Notes under the pieces: generated by a model
The model's database searches: none
Seen by the model: the letters and a program-made list of their open reading frames with translations, nothing else
What the model was told of the DNA's origin: nothing
Part shown: one piece after another, positions 1 through 8,711 of the stretch
Layout of the letters: every line of letters starts with the position of its first letter
Position numbering within the stretch: the stretch's first letter is position 1
Translations under genes and position numbers: made by a program
NCBI GenBank assembly: GCA_965198045.1
Contig: CBDAOL010000009.1
Coordinates: 62,001 to 126,000 of the forward strand
Origin: CBDDEC01 sp965198045
Lineage (GTDB): Bacteria > Chloroflexota > Dehalococcoidia > UBA2979
DNA length: 64,000 bases
Direction of reading: 5' to 3'

Positions 1-119
1 GGCGTTTGCTTGTCGCAGACCGCGTAGCGGCTACCATGCCGCGATGTCAGTGCCACCGGCGGTGGGTGTGACATCGTTCTGGGCGCGGGCGCTCGAGGAA
101 GCGCTGGCGACGCTGGTGG

Positions 120-1895
120 GTGCTTGCCGCCCTGGCCGTGGTGACCGCGGGCGGGGCACTCCTGCGTCTCTATGACCTCGGGCGGGCGGGCGTCGGGAGC
201 ACCTTCTACGCATCGGCTATCTACTCGATGGGGCAGTCGCTCCACAACTTCCTCTACGCGGCCTACGACCCCGCCGGCACGATTCTGACTGACAAGCCGC
301 CGCTGGCGCTGTGGCTGCAGGTCGCCTCGACGAAGGTCTTCGGGTTCGAGGGCTCGGCGATGATCCTGCCGATCGCGCTCGCCGGGACCGTGCCGATCCC
401 ACTGGTCTTCCTCGGCGCACGTCGCACCCACTCGGTGGCCGCCGGTTTGCTCGCCGCGCTCGCGCTGGCCGTCTTCCCCGAGTCCGTAGCCACCGCGCGC
501 GACTCGACGATGGACGCGCTGATGATGGCGATGCTCGCGGGCGCCGCCGTGCTCCTCATCGCCGCCGTCGAGGGCCGCCGCCCGCGGCTCTTGATCGCCT
601 GGGCCGTCGTGATGGGGCTCGTGTTCAACGTGAAGTACTTCGAGGGCTTCGTGGTGATGCCCGCCGCGGCCATCTACATCCTGGTCGTGCTGCGACACGA
701 ATGGCGGCGGTGGGTCACGCCCGTCGTTGGCGCGGCGGCCGTCGTCGTGGTCGTGTCCCTGTCCTGGGTCACGTTCGTCGAACTAACACCGGCCGAGGAC
801 CGGCCGATCGTCCTCAACGATGAGGACAATAGCGCCTTCGGCCTGGTGGCCCGCTACAACGGCCTCGAACGGGTGCTGCCGAGCGACGTGATCATCTTCA
901 CCGCGGTCGACCCGAGCGCGGAGCCGAGCGCTGGGCTGAACGCCGTAGCGCGGCAATTCGGTGTGGGCGACCGCGGGCCGCTGCGTTTCGTCAGGGGCTC
1001 GAACGGGGCGCTGCTGGGCGTTTCGATGGTCCTGGCGCTCGCCGAGATGGGACTCGTCGTCTGGCGGCGGCGCGACTGGCTCGATGGACCGGGGCTGTTC
1101 TGGATCGCCTGGTGTCTGACCGGACTCGCGCTGTTCACCGTCTCCACCCGCGCGGCCGCGCACTACCACGAGTCCTATGCCCCGGCGCTCGCCGTCCTGA
1201 TTGGCGTCGGTCTGGTCGAGGCGGGCCGCCTGAGAGATCGCTGGCGAGCGCTGGTCCTCCCCTCGATCGTCCTGGCGGCCGCCCTCGTCGGTTGGGTGGC
1301 GGTGCGCAACCACGCAACACTGCACACGGAGGTTCGCGCAGCCGTCGTGCTGGCACTCCTGGCGGCCCTGGTGGTCATGGTCCTCGCGAAGCCTCGATCC
1401 TGGCTCGGGCGCTGGCTCTGGGTCGCGCCGGCGGTCCTGGTGCTGGCGATCCCGCTGGCCTCCTCGCTGTACATCGCGCGCGAGGCCCCTCGGGGCGGGC
1501 AGATCACGCGGCCGAACCCGCTGGTGTACGCGGCCGACGACGGCCCGGGCGTTGGTGACCGCGGCGTGCCCGTCGACCTGCTGTTCACCCGGTTCGGGCG
1601 CATCGATGGCGAGTACCAGCTGGCCATCGATGGCGTGAACTACGCGGGCGAGGTGGTGGCGTACACGGGCGCCTCGGTGTTGCCGATCTACAACGAGTAC
1701 CTGCGCTCGCCGCTGCTCGCCGCCGAGGATCTGGACGCCCAGCTGGCCAGCGGCGACCCGCCGTTCGTGCTGCTGACAACAGGGAGGTTCCAGCAGGGGC
1801 TGCTCGACGAGGTGCTGCCGATCGTGACGCGACACTGCAGGTTCGACAGCAACCGGCAGCTGGCTCGCGGTTGGATCCTCTTCGACTGTCGCTAG
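120..1895 (+). CDS. Membrane glycosyltransferase, ArnT/PMT (GT39-like) family
   Basis: The 591-residue product is a polytopic membrane protein. The N-terminal part shows the layout of lipid-linked-sugar glycosyltransferases of the GT39/ArnT type: a first membrane helix, an extracytoplasmic loop, then a DKPPLALWLQ motif near residue 60 that is typical of this group, followed by about ten further hydrophobic helices and a C-terminal soluble domain. It probably transfers a sugar from a polyprenyl-phosphate donor on the outer face of the membrane; the acceptor is unknown. The start is uncertain. GTG at 120 is used here, but in-frame codons back to the stop at 69-71 encode an Arg/Lys/Trp-rich stretch that would suit the cytoplasmic end of helix 1, and an ATG at 44 lies in another frame, so a lost base near the start is possible. 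Confidence 0.75.
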   Translation: MLAALAVVTAGGALLRLYDLGRAGVGSTFYASAIYSMGQSLHNFLYAAYDPAGTILTDKPPLALWLQVASTKVFGFEGSAMILPIALAGTVPIPLVFLGARRTHSVAAGLLAALALAVFPESVATARDSTMDALMMAMLAGAAVLLIAAVEGRRPRLLIAWAVVMGLVFNVKYFEGFVVMPAAAIYILVVLRHEWRRWVTPVVGAAAVVVVVSLSWVTFVELTPAEDRPIVLNDEDNSAFGLVARYNGLERVLPSDVIIFTAVDPSAEPSAGLNAVARQFGVGDRGPLRFVRGSNGALLGVSMVLALAEMGLVVWRRRDWLDGPGLFWIAWCLTGLALFTVSTRAAAHYHESYAPALAVLIGVGLVEAGRLRDRWRALVLPSIVLAAALVGWVAVRNHATLHTEVRAAVVLALLAALVVMVLAKPRSWLGRWLWVAPAVLVLAIPLASSLYIAREAPRGGQITRPNPLVYAADDGPGVGDRGVPVDLLFTRFGRIDGEYQLAIDGVNYAGEVVAYTGASVLPIYNEYLRSPLLAAEDLDAQLASGDPPFVLLTTGRFQQGLLDEVLPIVTRHCRFDSNRQLARGWILFDCR

Positions 1896-1981
1896 TCGCA
1901 GCCTCCACGGTGCGCGAGCGGTATCCTGTTCGAGTCAATCGAGGATGGCCACCCGGCCGCGGATCGAAAGCAGACATCACC

Positions 1982-2428
1982 ATGAGCCAGGCGTGGATCA
2001 CCGTAGGATCTTCAGCGAACTTCGACGTGCTGCGCGAGCGAGGCTTTGACCTCTGCGCGTTCAAGGCCTCGCGCCGCAAGCAGTCGGGCGACATGAAGCC
2101 GGGCGACCGGATCGCCTTCTACATCACCAAAGACGTGCTCTTCGGCGGGATCGTTGAGGTCACCGGCGAAGCCTTCGAGGACACCTCGGACATCGGCCTC
2201 GCGTCGGAGGGCAAGCCGGGCGAGGACTACCCGTTCCGCATCTCCACGAAGCCCGTGGCGATCGCCGAGCCGGGCCACGAGGTGAACGTTCGCGAGATCA
2301 CCGACCAGCTGGAGAAGACGCGGAAACTGGGGCCGAAGAAGCTCGGGATGGCCTTCCGAGGCAACCTGCACCGGATCTCGGACGAGGACATGGGGGCCAT
2401 CGAGCGCCTGATCGCTGAGAACGCCTGA
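1982..2428 (+). CDS. EVE domain protein
   Basis: The 148-residue protein is a single EVE (PUA-like) domain. It begins SQAWITVGSS, has the DRIAFYITK strand, and ends with a basic region (KKLGMAFRGNL) usual for the fold. EVE proteins bind modified bases in DNA or RNA, and some act as small predicted RNA-binding proteins, so a nucleic-acid-binding role is likely but the ligand cannot be read from sequence. The ATG at 1982 was chosen over upstream in-frame codons because the domain starts there. The following pspC-like gene is 51 bases downstream on the same strand. Confidence 0.8.
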   Translation: MSQAWITVGSSANFDVLRERGFDLCAFKASRRKQSGDMKPGDRIAFYITKDVLFGGIVEVTGEAFEDTSDIGLASEGKPGEDYPFRISTKPVAIAEPGHEVNVREITDQLEKTRKLGPKKLGMAFRGNLHRISDEDMGAIERLIAENA

Positions 2429-2479
2429 GCGAGCCCACCGGCTCAACCGCGCCGGCCATGCCGGCAGACCGGAACGAGA

Positions 2480-2908
2480 ATGAACGACGAGCGACCCAGA
2501 CTGACCCGCAGCCACGACCGCACGCTGGGCGGCGTTGCCGCTGGCATCGCGAACTATGTGGATGTCGACCCCACGCTGATGCGCGTGCTCTTCGTGATCG
2601 CGTTCTTCATCGGCTTCGGCAGCATCGTGCTCGTGTACCTCGTGCTCTGGTTGATCATGCCGGCAGCTCCGTTCGACGCTGACGATGATGACGAGTCGCG
2701 CGAGCGCGCGGTGGTCTCGCTGCGCGGCGCCGATCCGGCGCTCATCCTCGGCGGCGCGCTGGTCGTGATCGGGGCATTGCTGCTGTTCAACGAGCTGGCC
2801 GTCGATCGCTTCTTCGGGTTCGGCCTGACCGCCGTTGCCTGGCCGGTTCTGCTGATCGCTGGCGGCGTCGCCCTCGTGCTGCGCGCCCGCGACCGAGTCG
2901 CGCGCTGA
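2480..2908 (+). CDS. PspC domain membrane protein
   Basis: The 142-residue protein starts with a PspC domain (RSHDRTLGGVAAGIANY, then a membrane helix around residues 33-58), followed by an acidic linker (DADDDDESRER) and two more hydrophobic segments around residues 78-132 that resemble the membrane part of LiaF/DUF5668-type proteins. In other bacteria PspC proteins take part in envelope-stress sensing, usually beside pspA or a two-component system. Neither is present here, so a stress role is inference. The gene lies 16 bases before the methyltransferase/MTHFR gene and may be cotranscribed with it. Confidence 0.8.
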   Translation: MNDERPRLTRSHDRTLGGVAAGIANYVDVDPTLMRVLFVIAFFIGFGSIVLVYLVLWLIMPAAPFDADDDDESRERAVVSLRGADPALILGGALVVIGALLLFNELAVDRFFGFGLTAVAWPVLLIAGGVALVLRARDRVAR

Positions 2909-2924
2909 CCGAGGCGGTCCGAGG

Positions 2925-4823
2925 ATGAACCACCCGTTCCTCGACGCGCTCGAGCGCGGCGTCGTGCTGGCTGACGGAGCGACGGGCACGCAGCTGCGCG
3001 CCCGCGGCTGGCGCGGTCCCAACGACGTGGCGATCCTCGATGCGCCGGACCTCGTGCGACAGCTGCACGAGGAGTACATCGCCGCTGGCTCCGACCTCAT
3101 CCTGACGAACACGTTCCAGGGCAACCGCGCTCAGCTGACGCAGGTCGGCCTCGGCGAACGCGTCCGCGACCTCAACGTCACCGCAGCGCGCACCGCGCGC
3201 GACGCGCGCGAGATCCACGGCGCCGAGGTCTTCATCGCCGGCTCGGTCGGTCCGATCGGGCGCGCGCTCGCCATCGGCGCGTGGAGTCTGGATGACGCGA
3301 GTGAGGCGTTCCGCGAACAGATCGGCGCGCTGGTCGAGGGTGGGGTCGACCTGCTGCTGCTGGAGACGATGCCGAGCGTCGAGGAGGCACAGGCCGCCCT
3401 GCGCGCCGCTCGCGACGTCACCGACCTGCCGGTGGTCGCGCTGGTCAACTTCAACAGCTCGCTGCGCTCGCCGTCAGGCGACGAGGCGGCCTCGATTCGG
3501 GACACGCTCTCGGCGGACGGCGCCGACGCCGTCGGCATCAACTGTGGCGTCGGTCCGCAGGCTGCACTCGACATCCTGCAGTCGATGGCTGAGGGGCGCG
3601 ACGAGGCATCGGCCGCGCCGCTCGCGGTGAAGCCGAACGCCGGGCTACCACGACTCGTCGCCGGGGAGCCGCAGTACCCCTCGACTCCTGAGTACTTCGC
3701 CGACTTCGCGCTGCGCGCCAAAGATCTGGGAGCGACGCTAATCGGCGGATGCTGCGGCACGACGCCCGACCACGTACGCGCGATGCGGGCCGCGCTCGAC
3801 AGCGCGGGCGTCACGTCGAGCGCGCCGCTGCAGGCCGGCAGCATCGGTACGGCGGTCGACACCCGCGGCGGTGTCGCGGGCGACCTCGAGGATCCCGGCG
3901 ACGCAGAAGCCGCGCCGGCCGAGGCGGGCGAACGGGTTCGCGACCGGCTGGCCGCCGGTCGATTCGTGATCTCGGTGGAGATCGATCCGCCGCGCGGGAT
4001 CAACCCCCGCAAGGCCGTCGCCGGCGCTCGTGAGCTGCTCGAGGCGGGCGCCGACGCGATCAACATCGGTGACTCGCCGATGGCCCGGGTGCGCATGAGC
4101 GCGCTCTCGCTGGCGGTGCAGATCCAGCAACAGGTGGGGATCGAGACGATCATCCACCAGACGAGTCGCGACCGGAACCTGATGGCGCTCCAGGCCGATC
4201 TCCTCGGCGCCCATGCGCTCGACATCCGCAACATCATTGCGCTGACCGGCGACCCGCCGCCCGAGGCGTCGCAATCCTCGGGCGTCTGGGACGTGGACTC
4301 GATCGGGTTCATCCGTGTGCTTAAGCGCCTCAACGAGGGCATCGACTACGCCGGGAACTCGATCGGTCGCCCGACGGACTTCTTCGTCGCAGGCGCCGCC
4401 AACCCGACCGCCGACGATGCCGAACTCGAACTGCGCCGAGTGCGCTCCAAGCTCGAGGCGGGCGCAGACGTGCTGATGACGCAGCCGGTGTACGACCGGC
4501 GGACCGTCGTGGAGTTCTTCGAGCGCCTGGGTCCGATCGACGTGCCGGTGCTCCTCGGCGTCCTGCCGCTGATGTCGTCGCGCCACGCCGAGTTCATCCA
4601 CAACGAGCTGGCCGGCGTGCAGGTGCCGCAGGACACGCGCGATCGCATGCGCGCGGCCGGCGAGGCGGGGGCGGCGACCGGACTCGAGATCGCGATGGAG
4701 CACGTCGACGAGACGGTGGACCTCGACTTCGTCAACGGCGTCTACATCATGCCGTCGTTCGGTCGCTACGAAGTCGCCGCGGAGATGGTGCGCCAGGTGC
4801 GAGCCTCGCACTCCTCCATCTGA
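2925..4823 (+). CDS. Bifunctional homocysteine S-methyltransferase / 5,10-methylenetetrahydrofolate reductase
   Basis: The 632-residue fusion has an N-terminal homocysteine S-methyltransferase domain (about 1-290) and a C-terminal MetF-type methylenetetrahydrofolate reductase TIM barrel (about 330-630). Predicted zinc ligands are Cys207 in GINCGVGP and the paired Cys276/Cys277 in IGGCCGTTPDH. The reductase half shows the FAD-barrel signatures NIIALTGDPP and DVLMTQPVYD. Together the two halves would reduce methylene-THF and remethylate homocysteine to methionine. The same arrangement is known in Bacillus YitJ-type proteins and several Chloroflexota. A roughly 40-residue acidic linker joins the domains. 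The GNAT gene follows after only 5 bases. Confidence 0.92.
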   Translation: MNHPFLDALERGVVLADGATGTQLRARGWRGPNDVAILDAPDLVRQLHEEYIAAGSDLILTNTFQGNRAQLTQVGLGERVRDLNVTAARTARDAREIHGAEVFIAGSVGPIGRALAIGAWSLDDASEAFREQIGALVEGGVDLLLLETMPSVEEAQAALRAARDVTDLPVVALVNFNSSLRSPSGDEAASIRDTLSADGADAVGINCGVGPQAALDILQSMAEGRDEASAAPLAVKPNAGLPRLVAGEPQYPSTPEYFADFALRAKDLGATLIGGCCGTTPDHVRAMRAALDSAGVTSSAPLQAGSIGTAVDTRGGVAGDLEDPGDAEAAPAEAGERVRDRLAAGRFVISVEIDPPRGINPRKAVAGARELLEAGADAINIGDSPMARVRMSALSLAVQIQQQVGIETIIHQTSRDRNLMALQADLLGAHALDIRNIIALTGDPPPEASQSSGVWDVDSIGFIRVLKRLNEGIDYAGNSIGRPTDFFVAGAANPTADDAELELRRVRSKLEAGADVLMTQPVYDRRTVVEFFERLGPIDVPVLLGVLPLMSSRHAEFIHNELAGVQVPQDTRDRMRAAGEAGAATGLEIAMEHVDETVDLDFVNGVYIMPSFGRYEVAAEMVRQVRASHSSI

Positions 4824-4828
4824 GAGCG

Positions 4829-5344
4829 ATGCCGGCCAACGAGATCCGACCGCTGCTCGCCGAGGACTGGGCTGCGTACCGCGACCTGCGGTTGCGTGCG
4901 CTCGCCGGCGCGCCTGACGCCTTCGGACAGACCCTCGAGGTCGCACTCGAGTACAGCGACGAGCGCTGGCGAGAGCTCGCTACGGCCCGCGACGACGGAC
5001 GTCCGGAGGCAGCCAGCCTCGTCCTCGACGGTCCCGAGGGTGGACTGGTCGCGAGTTGCTCCGTCCGCCTCACCGACGACCCGAGCGTGGCCCGAGTGTT
5101 CGCCATGTGGGTCGATCTGGACCAGCGGGGCCGGCAGCTCGGCGGTCGCCTGCTCGACGCAGCCGAGGCGTGGGCGCGCAGTCGCGACGTCAGGCGGCTG
5201 CTGCTCCATGTCACGCGCGGCAACCCGGCGGCGGAGCGGCTCTACGAGCGGGCGGGATACGCGCCGACCGGCGAGGAGCAGCCGTTGCGTGAAGGCTCCA
5301 CCCGCGTGGCCGTCGAGCTCGGGCGGGACCTCGCGGCCGGCTAG
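4829..5344 (+). CDS. GNAT family N-acetyltransferase
   Basis: The 171-residue protein has the GNAT fold: an N-terminal RPLLAEDWAAYRDLR segment, the core strand RVFAMWVDLDQRGRQLG with the acetyl-CoA pyrophosphate loop (RGRQLGGRLLD), then the strand LLLHVTRGNPAAERLYERAGY. It should transfer an acetyl group from acetyl-CoA to a small amine or protein N-terminus; the substrate is not predictable. It sits 5 bases after the methyltransferase/MTHFR gene, so the two are probably cotranscribed. Confidence 0.85.
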   Translation: MPANEIRPLLAEDWAAYRDLRLRALAGAPDAFGQTLEVALEYSDERWRELATARDDGRPEAASLVLDGPEGGLVASCSVRLTDDPSVARVFAMWVDLDQRGRQLGGRLLDAAEAWARSRDVRRLLLHVTRGNPAAERLYERAGYAPTGEEQPLREGSTRVAVELGRDLAAG

Positions 5345-5381
5345 CCCGCTCGGCCGCCGCGGCGGGGCTTACGATCGAGGC

Positions 5382-6944
5382 ATGGCGACACCTTCCGACG
5401 CGATCGAGTGGCGCGATTGGCAGGCCAGCACGCTGGCGGAAGCCCGCGAGCGCGGCCGCGCATTGCTGTTGGCGTTCCATGGTGGCTGGGGCCGGCCTGA
5501 CCTCGACGCTGCGGCCGCCGCCGACCGCGAACTGGCGGCGCTGATCAGCGAGGCGACCGTGTCGGTCGCGGTCGACATCGACAGAGCGCCCGAGGTCGCA
5601 GCGCGTTTCGAGGCGGACGCCGGCGATGTCGTCGTCGCTGCCGCGGATGCGAGCCACATCGCGCGCCCAGAGCCGAGCGAGCTGCGCGGTGCGCTCGCGG
5701 TCGGACCGGGCGGCGCGCCTCCGCGCGAGGAGGACCGGGCACCACACGAGGAGCGGACGGAGCTTTCGCCCTCGGTCCTCGACACCGCGACGGAGGCAGC
5801 GCTCGAGGTGCCGGTGGCGCTGGGGCCGGAGGCGCTGCGGCTCCTCGTCTACGCCTCACTGCGTCGCGAGCAGCCCGACCCGCTCGAACGTGCGGCCGAC
5901 GATCTGCTGCGTCGCGTTTCAGCCACCTCGACGGTGGTGCGTGCCGGCGAGTCGGGGCGGCTGCTGCTCGCGCTCGCCGAGACGGCGCTCGCCGATGCCC
6001 AGCTGCGCGAGGAATTACGCGCGGCGGCCGCGGTGGTGGCCGACGCGGTCGAGGCGCTGCGCGACGCCAGCGGAGGGTTCCGTGCATGGGCACGCAGTGA
6101 CGGCGCAACCGCGTCGATCGTCACCGCGGACGGCAACGCGCGGATGGCGCGCGGCCTGCTCCACGCGGGCGTGGCATTCGATGAGCCGGCCTGGGTCGAG
6201 GCGGGGAGTCGCGCTGCCGACTTCCTGGTGCGGCAGCTTCGTGCTGGCACGGCGGGTTTCTACCACGCCTGGGACGGTTCGCCCAGCCATCTCGGCTGGC
6301 TCGGCGACCAGACGGCGGGCGCGCTCGCGCTGCTCGCAGCCTCCGAGGTCACCGGCGACGGTGGCTACCGCGATCAGGCGACCGAGGTGATCCACGGTGT
6401 CGACGACGGCTGGGGCACATCGGACGGACGCGCGGTCGAGTGCTGGTCACTCGACGATGTGGGCGGCCCGTTCGATGTGCCCCAGCTGCGCCTCGCCACG
6501 AATGTCGAGCTGGCCGAGGCGCGTCTCTGGCTCGGACGCTTCACCCACAACGAGCGCTACCTCCAGGCGGGGCTGGACGGCCTGACCATGTTCGCGCCGG
6601 ACGTCGAGGCGTCGAGTGAAGCGCACGTGGCGTATGCGCGCGTCGCGGACCGTTTGCAGTCGGCCGAGCCGGAGCTCACGGTCGTGGCCAGTGCTCCGGT
6701 CGGCGAGTCCGATCGGAGCGCCGATCCGCTGCTCGCCTCCGCTCTGCGCATCCGTGCCGCCGCGAGATCGGTGCAGCGCGTGACGGCGGAACGCGACGCC
6801 CACCACCTCGAACAACTCGGCGTGCCTTCGAGCCCCACAGGTGTGGCCTACGTCCGTTTCGGTGGCGAGCTGTCAGCGCCGATCGACGATGCGGAACGGC
6901 TGTCGCAGGCCGTCGAGGACACCTACCTCGCGTTCATCGGCTAG
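5382..6944 (+). CDS. DUF255/YyaL-like protein with degenerate thioredoxin domain
   Basis: The 520-residue protein resembles the YyaL/spermatogenesis-associated protein 20 family: an N-terminal thioredoxin-like region (about 10-80) followed by an alpha/alpha toroid of the glycosidase type (SGGFRAWARSDG, GFYHAWDGSPSHLGWLGDQT, GRAVECWSL). Family members are usually near 680 residues and carry a CHWCHVM-type redox motif. Here the matching segment reads LAFHGGWGRPDL, with no cysteine pair, and the protein is shorter. Redox activity is therefore unlikely, while a carbohydrate-binding or structural role for the toroid remains possible. The start is the ATG at 5382, just after the GNAT stop. No partner gene points to a function. 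Confidence 0.65.
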   Translation: MATPSDAIEWRDWQASTLAEARERGRALLLAFHGGWGRPDLDAAAAADRELAALISEATVSVAVDIDRAPEVAARFEADAGDVVVAAADASHIARPEPSELRGALAVGPGGAPPREEDRAPHEERTELSPSVLDTATEAALEVPVALGPEALRLLVYASLRREQPDPLERAADDLLRRVSATSTVVRAGESGRLLLALAETALADAQLREELRAAAAVVADAVEALRDASGGFRAWARSDGATASIVTADGNARMARGLLHAGVAFDEPAWVEAGSRAADFLVRQLRAGTAGFYHAWDGSPSHLGWLGDQTAGALALLAASEVTGDGGYRDQATEVIHGVDDGWGTSDGRAVECWSLDDVGGPFDVPQLRLATNVELAEARLWLGRFTHNERYLQAGLDGLTMFAPDVEASSEAHVAYARVADRLQSAEPELTVVASAPVGESDRSADPLLASALRIRAAARSVQRVTAERDAHHLEQLGVPSSPTGVAYVRFGGELSAPIDDAERLSQAVEDTYLAFIG

Positions 6945-6978
6945 GCGGCGGTCCGCTGGAGGCTGGCCGACCTCGGCG

Positions 6979-7136
6979 TCAGTCGACGCCGTCGATGCCG
7001 GCCGGAAGCAGAGCTTCGCGCAAGCGCTGGAGCCGCCACATCGCGTCGAGGTCGCGCTCGTTGATCTCCTGGACCCAGCGCTGGAGCGTCACCTCGCCGC
7101 GGAAGGGATGGATGCCGACGTGCTCCCAGGCGTAGC
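6979..7136 (-). pseudogene. 3' part of a DinB-family gene cut by the IS element
   Basis: On the minus strand this segment encodes the C-terminal end of a DinB/YfiT-type four-helix protein (AWEHVGIHPFRGEVTLQR, then WVQEINERDLDAMW) and ends at a TGA at 6981-6979. It has no start of its own. The 5' part lies at 8712-9066 beyond the insertion. Rejoining base 8712 to base 7136 gives an uninterrupted 170-residue frame reading WILRDASYAWEHVG across the junction. Confidence 0.8.
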
Positions 7137-7137
7137 G

Positions 7138-7149
7138 GAGGCTGTCGCA
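7138..7149 (+). repeat. Left inverted repeat of the IS element
   Basis: GAGGCTGTCGCA is the exact reverse complement of 8697-8708. The match ends sharply: inner bases differ (TGGAGTGG on the left against CAAACCCA on the right). Confidence 0.8.
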
Positions 7150-7239
7150 TGGAGTGGCGTGGGCGGAGCGCCACGAGGGCCAAGAGGTCAGCCGGTCGGT
7201 TGTCGGGGCGGAGTAGCCGCCTCTCACAGGGCAGCGGCG

Positions 7240-8622
7240 CTACGCGGCCGCCACGGCGGCAGACCAGCCTCTTTGCCGGGGGTTGCCGTTCGCTGGCCAG
7301 GAGGACGGCCGCGCCCGGCGATAGAGCTTCTTGAGGTTGTGGGTGGCGGCGATCAGCTTCCATTCGCTGGCGCACGAGGCGATCCCGCGCCGCATGAACC
7401 GGCGGATGCCGCGGTTCTCCTTGACGTCGCCGAAGACGGGTTCGATCATCCAGCGCCGCTGCTCGTAGAGACGCCGGCCACGCTGCGTCGCCAGCTTGCG
7501 ATCCATCCGTTCACGGACGGAGAGCCCGGCAGGGATGCGCCCGCGCGGCGGTGCCGCGCCGACGCGCCGGTTGCGGTCGCTGCGGGTCGCGAGCAGCAGC
7601 TCCGGACCCGCGCTCCCCGCCTGCCGCACGTTCGCCTCGGAGTAGTAGCCGGCATCAGCCAGCAGCACGCGCGCCGGCCCGCAGTGTGCGGCCTGCAGGT
7701 TGCGGTGCATCACCTCGATCATCGGTTGCAGCTCGTGCATGTCGGTCGCCTGTCGGCTCACCTCAGCCGCGACGATGATCTGGTCGCGGGTCGTCACCGC
7801 CTGCACGTTGTAGCCTTGGAAGTAGCCGTGATAGTCGCGCACCACGCGGCTGTCCGGGTCGGTGACGTTCACCTTCGCACCCTGCTCGGGCTGCGGCGGC
7901 TTCGGGCGGCGCCCGCGCTGGTCCTTCTCCGCGCGGCTCCTGAGGCGTTGCTCGTAGTCCTCCTGCCGCTCCCGCTCTCGGGCCGCCAGTCGCTCCCGCG
8001 CCTCGTGCAACCGCTGCAGGCGCTCCTCGCGGTCCCTGAATCCCGGAGGCAACTCGTCGCCCCGCGCGTCGCCGAAGCGCGCGTTCTCCTCGGCGTCCAC
8101 CCGCTCCGCTTCGTCGAGGATGCGCCGCACCTCGGCCTCCAGGTCCGCATCCGTGCGGTTGCGCTCACGGCTGGCGTTGGCGTGCAGCTTGGTCCCGTCG
8201 AGCGCGACCACCCCGACCCGCACCAGACCAGCCTCGGCGCACAGCCTGAGCACCTCGGCGAACAGTCCCGAGAGCGCCTCCTCGTGCTGCTGGCGGAAAC
8301 GGCAGATCGTCGCGTGGTCGGGGTGCTGGTTCGCGGTCAGCACCCGGAGGGCGATGTCCTCCCGGCAGCGCCGTTCGATCTGGCGGCTCGAGCGCTCGCC
8401 CTCGCAGTAGGCGTAGAGCACGAGCGCGACCATCATCGACGGCTCGTACGCCTTCCGCCCCCAACCGTCCTCGCGGTAGCGCTCGTAGAACGCGGTGAGG
8501 TCCAACTGGCTGACCGCATCGAGCACGAACCACGCGAGGTGGTCCCCGGGCAGCCAGTCGCGGAGGCTGGCGGGCATCAGGTATTGCTGGTCACGGTCGC
8601 ACGGCAAGAAACGCTGGGTCAC
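7240..8622 (-). CDS. IS1182-family transposase (DDE)
   Basis: The 460-residue transposase has the N-terminal domain usual for IS1182/DUF772 proteins (PASLRDWLPGDHLAWFVLDA, then YEPSMMVALVLYAY and ANQHPDHATICRFR), a charged coiled-coil insert, and the catalytic DDE domain. Candidate acidic residues are in VVALDGTKLHANAS, RVLLADAGYYSE and EPVFGDVKENRGIRRFMRRG. The length and reading frame are intact, so the element could still be active. It catalyses cut-and-paste movement of the element bounded at 7138 and 8708. Confidence 0.93.
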   Translation of the reverse strand: MTQRFLPCDRDQQYLMPASLRDWLPGDHLAWFVLDAVSQLDLTAFYERYREDGWGRKAYEPSMMVALVLYAYCEGERSSRQIERRCREDIALRVLTANQHPDHATICRFRQQHEEALSGLFAEVLRLCAEAGLVRVGVVALDGTKLHANASRERNRTDADLEAEVRRILDEAERVDAEENARFGDARGDELPPGFRDREERLQRLHEARERLAARERERQEDYEQRLRSRAEKDQRGRRPKPPQPEQGAKVNVTDPDSRVVRDYHGYFQGYNVQAVTTRDQIIVAAEVSRQATDMHELQPMIEVMHRNLQAAHCGPARVLLADAGYYSEANVRQAGSAGPELLLATRSDRNRRVGAAPPRGRIPAGLSVRERMDRKLATQRGRRLYEQRRWMIEPVFGDVKENRGIRRFMRRGIASCASEWKLIAATHNLKKLYRRARPSSWPANGNPRQRGWSAAVAAA

Positions 8623-8696
8623 GGCGGCACCTCGGAATCACTCCGCCCCCGCCGCCATGCTCATCGTATAGCGATGTCCCCCTCTTCGTGGGTTTG

Positions 8697-8708
8697 TGCG
8701 ACAGCCTC
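8697..8708 (-). repeat. Right inverted repeat of the IS element
   Basis: TGCGACAGCCTC on the plus strand mirrors the left end at 7138-7149. It is followed directly by AGC and then the interrupted DinB codons. Confidence 0.8.
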
Positions 8709-8711
8709 AGC

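Larger units (their letters stand above)
7138..8708 (-). mobile_element. IS1182-family insertion sequence
   Basis: The element is about 1571 bases long, bounded by a perfect 12-base inverted repeat: GAGGCTGTCGCA at 7138-7149 and TGCGACAGCCTC at 8697-8708. It carries one transposase gene on the minus strand. AGC stands immediately outside the right end (8709-8711) and one base outside the left end (7134-7136), so the target duplication is 3 bases, or 4 with a mismatch. Removing the element and one AGC restores an open DinB reading frame. The right flank contains the palindrome GCTAGC; some IS1182 members are reported to favour palindromic targets. Confidence 0.85.

Noticed and set aside
1920..1945. 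tRNA-like GTTCGAGTC (T-loop pattern) between the glycosyltransferase and EVE genes
   Set aside because: Flanking bases do not form a five-base T-stem and no acceptor, anticodon or D-arm can be folded around it.
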